Positions 58,116 to 64,000 of a stretch of DNA of 64,000 bases are shown in pieces. The stretch is from positions 1-64,000 of the forward strand of contig VXCM01000762.1 of assembly GCA_014773175.1 (NCBI GenBank). Direction: 5' to 3'. The translations under genes were made by a program, and so were the position numbers. Source of the stretch: Lucifuga dentata. Lineage: Eukaryota; Chordata; Actinopteri; Ophidiiformes; Bythitidae. Each line of letters begins with the position of its first letter. The first letter of the stretch is position 1. The notes below the pieces were generated by a model that did not search any database, was not told where the DNA came from, and saw only the letters and a program-made list of their open reading frames with translations.

Positions 58116-58373
58116 GGGACCCGAAGATTCTCTCTCTCTCTCTCTCTCTCTCTAACACACACCTAAACACTCACGCGCCCATGCCCTGTGTACACATACA
58201 TTACATGCAGAAGAGTGCATCAAATTATATATAATTTTTTCAGTTTTTTTAATTGACATTGCCTTTTATCCTAGTGTCTAATCAGTCATGTTCTATCTAA
58301 TCAATATTATAGCTTGTGTTTTTTTTAGTATGTATACATTATTATACATTATACATTATTTTTAGTATGTATA

Positions 58374-58374
<1 letters not shown>

Positions 58375-58427
<53 letters not shown>
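58375..58427. repeat. (TTA)n microsatellite
   Basis: About 17 TTA units between the two candidate enhancer blocks. Confidence 0.95.
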
Positions 58428-58434
58428 CTAGGTA

Positions 58435-58650
58435 AAGCTATTTCCTTTCCACCAGCAGGCCCATTGTGGTTCTCAGAGCTATAGCTACGACCTCTCTCTT
58501 TCTCCCGGGATCGTGTGAGAAAAAGAGCAGTAAAAGGGCGGATTGAATTAATGTCAGATCCTAAAATGGAAGTGGATGTTTGCCGCCGATAAGGTTTTAT
58601 CGCCACGCCAGATCAAAAGGGCTCACACTCAAAGCATGTGTATTTCCACA
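58435..58650 (+). promoter_or_regulatory. Candidate conserved enhancer block 2 with paired GATA sites
   Basis: A non-repetitive block with CCGATAAGG and an opposed TTATCGCC only a few bases apart (58587-58603), plus AATTAATGTCAG and CCCATTGTGG (inverted CCACAATGG). A GATA palindrome-like pair is a typical high-affinity GATA-factor site. Function is inferred. Confidence 0.4.
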
Positions 58651-58818
58651 TTATCATGCTGATGAGCTCTAATACTGCCACGCTGCTGCCTCCGTGTTCT
58701 ATACGCTCCATTTCCTACAGCTTAAACACAACTATTCTATCAGGATACAGTAACAGAAGATAATGCTGTAGCCTGATAAATAAATTTACAAAATCAAATC
58801 AATAAACTCCCTGTTCTC

Positions 58819-58819
<1 letters not shown>

Positions 58820-58880
<61 letters not shown>
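58820..58880. repeat. (GATA)n microsatellite
   Basis: About 15 GATA units. Although they match the GATA core, the tandem array is a microsatellite and not evidence of regulation. Confidence 0.95.
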
Positions 58881-59670
58881 GTTTTTTAAATTATAACCTT
58901 ATATTTCATATAGGCCTTGGCTCCACAGCCATGAGAAAAGAAGAAGATGGAAAGTCCATGGTACCTGCATGTGTGTATGGCCTGTAGCCTGATCCTGAAC
59001 AGCAGGGTGCAGAGAAGAATAAGGACACCATCATCATCTTCACAAATGTGTATTTAAAGCTGTAGAAGGCGTATGTTTGTATTTTTTTTTAAATTGTGAT
59101 TCAAAACTTGAAGAAAAGACAAAAAGGAAGGAAAATCAAGTTAGATCTGGGTCTCAGTTTCAACGGCCTCATGATGATTTTGTGTTTTCCAATTGTTTTC
59201 ATTATCACTGTTATAATTAATACAATAATGATTGTAATTGATATGACATTAGAATTAGTCGTTATTTGTTCTTCATCATTATTAAAGGAGTCATAAATAT
59301 TTGCCAACATGTAGAAAGATAACAACAGAATCAAAGCAAAGAGATCCAAATCAGCCAACAATCATCTCATATGTTTAGACCTGCGTGCCTTTGTATTTCT
59401 AAACTAAACTTCTCACACTGAATTCACATGTAACAATCCCCAAGTGTATAAACTATTTGACATATGTACTTGCATCAAGCTCCCACCTCACTTTTCATAC
59501 AGTGCAGAAAAATGTGTCTGTGAAAGAAGACGATGTCTCCTCCAAAAACCAAAGATAACAGATTCCAGCAGCTAAAACTTCTTGATTCTGTGACTCTATA
59601 TTCTGAATATTTTTTTTATAGTGGTTTTGTTTTTATGTTGCAAAAACTTCTTCAATGAAGAAATTATTGA

Positions 59671-59794
59671 TAATCTAATCTAATCTAATCTAATCTAATC
59701 TAATCTAATCTAATCTAATCTAATCTCTAGTCCACATNTAATCTAATCTAATCTAATCTAATCTAATCTAATCTAATCTAATCTAATCTAATCT
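59671..59794. repeat. (TAATC)n pentamer array duplicated around N
   Basis: TAATC units run to TCTCTAGTCCACAT, then N at 59738, then the same array and the same tail again. The true array is probably one copy of about 60 bases. Confidence 0.9.
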
Positions 59795-59929
59795 CTAGTC
59801 CACATAGGATATAGTTTACCACGCATAGGCCTCTAAATCTAAACCACAGCAAGGGTCAAGAGAATGTACTTGATGTATTATTAATGCTGCCAGTGTAAAT
59901 ATCACTTTCGTCTTCGAGTGTCCTTCCTA

Positions 59930-60120
59930 GAGTTCCTCCACTGGGACTAAAGCGGATCCCGGGCAACCCCCGTCTCCCTCTCTCGGTCCCTTGGTGTTAG
60001 GAAAAGTTCACGTACCGGTTATGTATGTTCTCCACTAAGATGCACTGACGTCAGGAAACGGCGTCAAGCAGGCGGCAGTGTTTGCCGGTCAGGGCTGCAG
60101 GCTCCCTCTCCAATTATTGT
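59930..60120 (+). promoter_or_regulatory. CpG-containing block with CRE, candidate distal gata2 promoter
   Basis: GC-rich sequence with a perfect CRE palindrome TGACGTCA at 60046-60053, GGAAACGGCGTC and an inverted CCAAT nearby. GATA2 in vertebrates is known to have a distal first exon upstream of the proximal one, which would suit this position; no donor is decisive. Confidence 0.35.
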
Positions 60121-60129
60121 CTGTCAATC

Positions 60130-60132
<3 letters not shown>

Positions 60133-60171
<39 letters not shown>
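60133..60171. repeat. (GA)n microsatellite
   Basis: About 19 GA units next to the distal promoter candidate. Confidence 0.95.
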
Positions 60172-60173
<2 letters not shown>

Positions 60174-60939
60174 ATCGTAGGATATCGTGGGTTGTGTTAT
60201 GTTTATGCGCCATATTATATGCATTTAATAAACAGCCATTCGTTATTAAATAGCCAGTTAAACATGCGAATGCTGGTGCTGCACAGATATTTTTGCTTTC
60301 CATTTTCATGTCAAATAAATGAGTGGAAATTTAACCCTAAACAAACATCTTTACATCTTTATCTTTTCAACAATATCTTTATACAATATTTATTCAAACT
60401 GCTTGTTTAATCTTAACAGAGCAAGTTACACTCAACCCAAACAGACCCAGACGGTTGAGTTGTTCTTGGTGCAGATTTCAAAGAAGTATTCCACATGTAT
60501 TTCCCTTAATTAAAGTTTCCTCATGTGTGACCTGACTTTACAAGCCAGGAGATGGGCTGTTAATGAGCCATTGTTTGCATTAGCATAAAGATACAAAGAT
60601 GGAACAAGACAATACAATTTAATAACTCAGGTATGCTTTTCCGTGTGATTGAGTACACTTTTACATTCACTTTTACCAAATACATTCTAAATGTCGTTGT
60701 CCATGGATGCCACGATCATTTGCTGCCCTATGTGCCATTATAAAAACGATTTATAGATTATTATTATCATTATACAAAATAATTATGGTATTACATGGCT
60801 TAATATAGCTTCATTTCAGAGGGATGCAATTGTCATGTTACAAGAATATTCCAAACCCGTACTTTTGCTACAGAACATGAAACATTAATTTCCATAAAGA
60901 ACAGTAACACTACAGACGCGACTCCACAGATTATAGATT

Positions 60940-61727
60940 ATAAGAGTGATTTTCTGGTCAGTGGGTGTCCGCCTGCAGGCTGGAGGTTAGTAAAAAGTCG
61001 TTGTGCAATTGGCTGAGTCAAAGCTCTATTCAAGACTCCGCCCAGCAAGCATGACAAGCCTAGTCCCGGTGCTGTCAGCCACAGTACGGTTACGTGTTGC
61101 TTTAAGTCCCCGTGGACGGAGTTTACACAGACAGCCACGATCCGAACACTGGCGAGGACACGGACAGCCAAAAAAAAAAAAAAAAAAAAAACACTAAGGG
61201 GACAATTCCTAGAGAGAGGACAGCTGATCGAACGCCGTGGATAAAGTAACATTGAAGAAGGTATAAATAAGAGAAATTATTGTGACATTGCGTGGAGCAT
61301 CTTTTGGTGTTGGTGCTCCTGTTGGAAAAGGGTAAAGATGAGCTTTTTGTGCTCGCAGTGGATGGTAGAATGGATAGAGTCATTTAGGAAGCAGTCAGCG
61401 TGTCTGAGCAGTGTTTGCGCACAAGCTCTGCCACAACTGAAGCTTCCAGTGAGAGATCAGACTGCACAACACATACACATCTACCTATAAAATATTAATA
61501 TCTGATGATTGCTTGTTACAGGTTTCCAGTGTCAAACACAACCAGATGTCCAGGAGAAGACAGATGAGTTTAAGTCAGAGGAAATAAGAAGACATTAGTC
61601 TCAGTAAGTGGACTTCTCATTCGGCTGCGTGAAGACATCTTGAAAGGACAAAGGGGTTAGGCTGGTATTTTAGGCTGCCCTGTATCCTTTCCCTGGATAT
61701 CCATTGACTCTAACAAATCAGAGAGAG
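60940..61727 (+). promoter_or_regulatory. gata2: gata2 proximal promoter and 5' UTR
   Basis: Contains an inverted CCAAT box (CAATTGGCTG near 61005), a CCGCCC GC box near 61037, CpG-containing sequence to 61170, and a possible leader intron ending TTGTTACAG at 61521. The ATG-bearing exon would then begin at 61522. A poly-A run lies at 61170-61190. Confidence 0.45.
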
Positions 61728-63240
61728 ATGGATGTAGCAGCTGATCAGCCAAGGTGGATGCATCACCACGCTGTGCTGAACGGACAACACCCGGACTCCC
61801 ACCACCACGGCCTGGGCCACAACTACATGGAGCCCACGACCCAGCTTCTGCCCCCAGATGAAGTGGATGTTTTCTTTAATCATCTGGACTCGCAAGGAAA
61901 CCCGTATTACCACAATTCTGCCAGGGCCAGAGTGTCCTACAGCCAAGCCCACGGTATGAACAGGGCTGTGACTTTAATCAGTTGGCTTTATGGCAAATGC
62001 ACTGTGTGACATTTTTCTCAAAATATATAATGTATAATGTATAATGTAACTAATTCATTAATGTTTATTGTCTGTTTGCCTTATTATGGCATCATAAAGC
62101 ATGTCATATTTACCCAAACGTGACAGGTTTCTGTTTTAAATGTCAAAATGTCATAATATCATTTTGGCGAATGAAGCTAATAAACTGCTTTGTTTGTTTG
62201 GCCTTCACTTTTTTTTTTTTTTTTANTTTTTTTTTTTTTTTTAATATTTTACTATATTTTTCTTATATTTTTTTAAATATATTTTTTATATTTTATTTCT
62301 GATTTTTATATTTCATTGCAAGGTTCATGTTGTTACAGACACTGCAACTTTATTTTGAAAATAGGGACTTGCTTTTATAAATCTTTTAGTGAGTGAAGTA
62401 TTGTTTAATTTGCCTATTTTTCTGAATTTATACAAACAAACTTGTCTATATCAGATCAGTTCCTTTTGATTTCAGATTAAAATGGAATCAACAAGTCTGC
62501 GATTTTTGCATCTAAACTTTCAACACAACGTGCTCGTTAAAATATCCTGTCGGTAATAGTTGGCTTGGTTATTTTACAGCTCGCCTCACCGGGACTCAGG
62601 TGTGTCGGCCTCATCTCATGCACAGCCCGGGGATTTCATGGCTGGACGGCGGGAAAGCAGCTCTGTCGGCCCACCACCACAACGCCTGGGCCGTCAGTCC
62701 CTTCAGCAAGCCCAGCCTGCATGCCTCCGGTTCCGCTTCACCGGGCGGCCTCTCTGCCGTCTACCCGTGCAGCAGCAACTCAAACACGGTCTCTGGATCC
62801 TCATTAACGCCGCCGTCTCACTCCAGTCCCCATCTGTACACTTTCCCCCCTACCCCACCCAAGGATGTATCACCGGACCCGGGGGGCGCGTCTCCTTCGT
62901 CCTCAGCCACCAGGATGGACGAGAAGGAATCTATCAAATACCAAGTGTCGTTACCGGAGGGGATGAAGATGGAGGGCTGCAGTCCACTGAGGACCAGCCT
63001 GGCCTCCATGAGCGCTCAGACCCCTTCCACCCACCATCCCATACCGACCTATCCCACCTACACGCTCCCTGCGGCCCACGAGTNAGACCCCTTCCACCCA
63101 CCATCCCATACCGACCTATCCCACCTACACGCTCCCTGCGGCCCACGAGTATGGCAGCAGTCTGTTCCACCCAGGGAGCCTGCTGGGAGCTTCATCCAGC
63201 TTCATCCCCAAGAACAAAAACAAGACCCGCTCCTGCACCG
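61728..63240 (+). CDS. gata2: GATA-binding factor 2, N-terminal two coding exons (partial)
   Basis: Zinc-finger transcription factor for haematopoietic and endothelial development. Coding exons: 61728-61953 (phase 1, donor ACG|GTATGA) and 62580-63240 (donor ACCG|GTGAGT). They give about 273 residues once the artefactual duplication is removed. Diagnostic segments: [98 protein letters not shown] and [11 protein letters not shown]. They match GATA2, not GATA1 or GATA3. Both zinc fingers lie in later exons beyond the window. The rab7a linkage suggests gata2a if the species keeps two copies, but sequence alone does not decide. Confidence 0.95.
62211..62242. repeat. Poly-T with N in gata2 intron
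   Basis: T run broken by N at 62226, followed by AT-rich sequence to about 62310. Confidence 0.9.
63018..63150 (+). other. Assembly duplication around N in gata2 exon 2
   Basis: Bases 63018-63083 (66 bp) recur exactly at 63085-63150 around one N (63084). The 67-base excess breaks the GATA2 frame. With one copy removed, the frame reads on through [20 protein letters not shown] to the donor. Confidence 0.95.
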
Positions 63241-64000
63241 GTGAGTCTCCGCCAAAAATTAAGAATTCCCTAAAATATTCAGACATTCTACGTGTAGGGT
63301 CTCACAGATGTGATCTTATTCCATTATTTTTTGATCTTAGCATCATAATAACATTGTTGTGAGGGTCTATTCAGTCTCTGCTTGTGCTCAAGTGTGACAT
63401 TATTGTACTGGATGACATTATTATTTCTGTAATATGACTACAGGTAATATCTGTATATCTGAGGTTGTATAAACCTTAGAATACGAAAATTCTTATAGCT
63501 AATAAGGAATTTAAATTTTCAGGGTTATGGATACAAACTATAATTCAGCGTATGGAGATTGTTATATAGGATGTAGTTCTGTTATTGTAATTTTTTAAAA
63601 ATTATATCAATATCTCATTACATAAGAACACATACGTACACAAAACGCCATATCAAAATTAAAATTGTTCATAGGTATAAAGCAGAAATTGAATTATTGT
63701 CATATAACTGTAATTGAGCTGGAATTACAAAAGAAACGCGCTTCTGTAAAATAAAATAATTCAAAAGAAAAACAGCCACCGAAAAAATATATTAGGCAGT
63801 ATATCATAAAATTTATTAGGGTATTAAACCAGCAATGTCATAAATTGTAATAGCTTCGAAAGACATTTATTATATATCAAATAAGTATAATCAGACTGCT
63901 ATATTGAATGACTTTTGCGTTTATTGACCTTAACCAGCTTAATCCAAAATCCACGCTGTGATTGAAGCAGACCCATCATTAACACCCATCAAGCGTTATT
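63241..64000 (+). other. gata2: gata2 intron after coding exon 2
   Basis: AT-rich intron sequence up to the window edge. No zinc-finger exon, repeat or RNA gene was seen. Confidence 0.7.

Noticed and set aside
58820..58880. (GATA)n as a GATA-factor binding cluster
   Set aside because: A pure tandem tetranucleotide is a microsatellite and is no evidence for regulation by itself.

Overview
The window is nuclear DNA of a ray-finned fish, probably a percomorph teleost. Genes are split by GT-AG introns, and the spaces between them carry CA/GT, GA, TATC and pentamer microsatellites, LINE fragments and many short inverted-repeat transposons. Five genes are recognised at protein level from family knowledge: a WASP-family gene, pfkfb4, arpc4, rab7a and gata2. 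A sixth encodes a secreted fibrinogen-domain protein. A seventh, at the left edge, is only a terminal exon that I could not name.

Layout: 1-610, endonuclease-end fragment of a non-LTR retrotransposon (- strand). 1018-1257, last coding exon of an unrecognised + gene. 2320-8574, WASP-like gene (+, nine exons) with a WH1 domain, a degenerate GTPase-binding segment and a short proline-rich tail but no actin/Arp2/3-activating VCA module; a young RTE-type LINE with an 18-bp target duplication sits in its intron 1. 8680-17258, a repeat-rich interval with a CpG-rich candidate alternative first exon of pfkfb4 at about 9.9-10.0 kb. 17259-25346, pfkfb4 (+) with two homologous alternative terminal exons. 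27.7-30.24 kb, arpc4 (-), convergent with pfkfb4. 30.9-41.1 kb, rab7a (-), with a non-coding first exon and a 5.6-kb first intron. 44649-48022, fibrinogen-related secreted protein (+). 48.3-61 kb, a gene-free stretch of microsatellites and MITEs that also has two blocks resembling conserved GATA-bound enhancers. 61728 to beyond 63240, gata2 (+), cut by the window edge before its zinc-finger exons.

There is no operon-like logic. Two gene products do share one machine: WASP-type proteins control the Arp2/3 complex and arpc4 encodes one of its subunits, about 20 kb apart. The rab7a-gata2 linkage matches the known human 3q21 neighbourhood.

The assembly holds 19 single N bases. Several lie between two direct copies of the same 64-67 bases, and two of these fall in coding exons (WASP-like exon 8, gata2 exon 2) where they create false frameshifts. 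A family of foldback elements with termini TTAAAGGACCATAC/GTATGGTCCTTTAA recurs at least eight times. Exon coordinates were read by eye from splice signals, phase and protein similarity recalled from memory; no alignment or transcript evidence was available.
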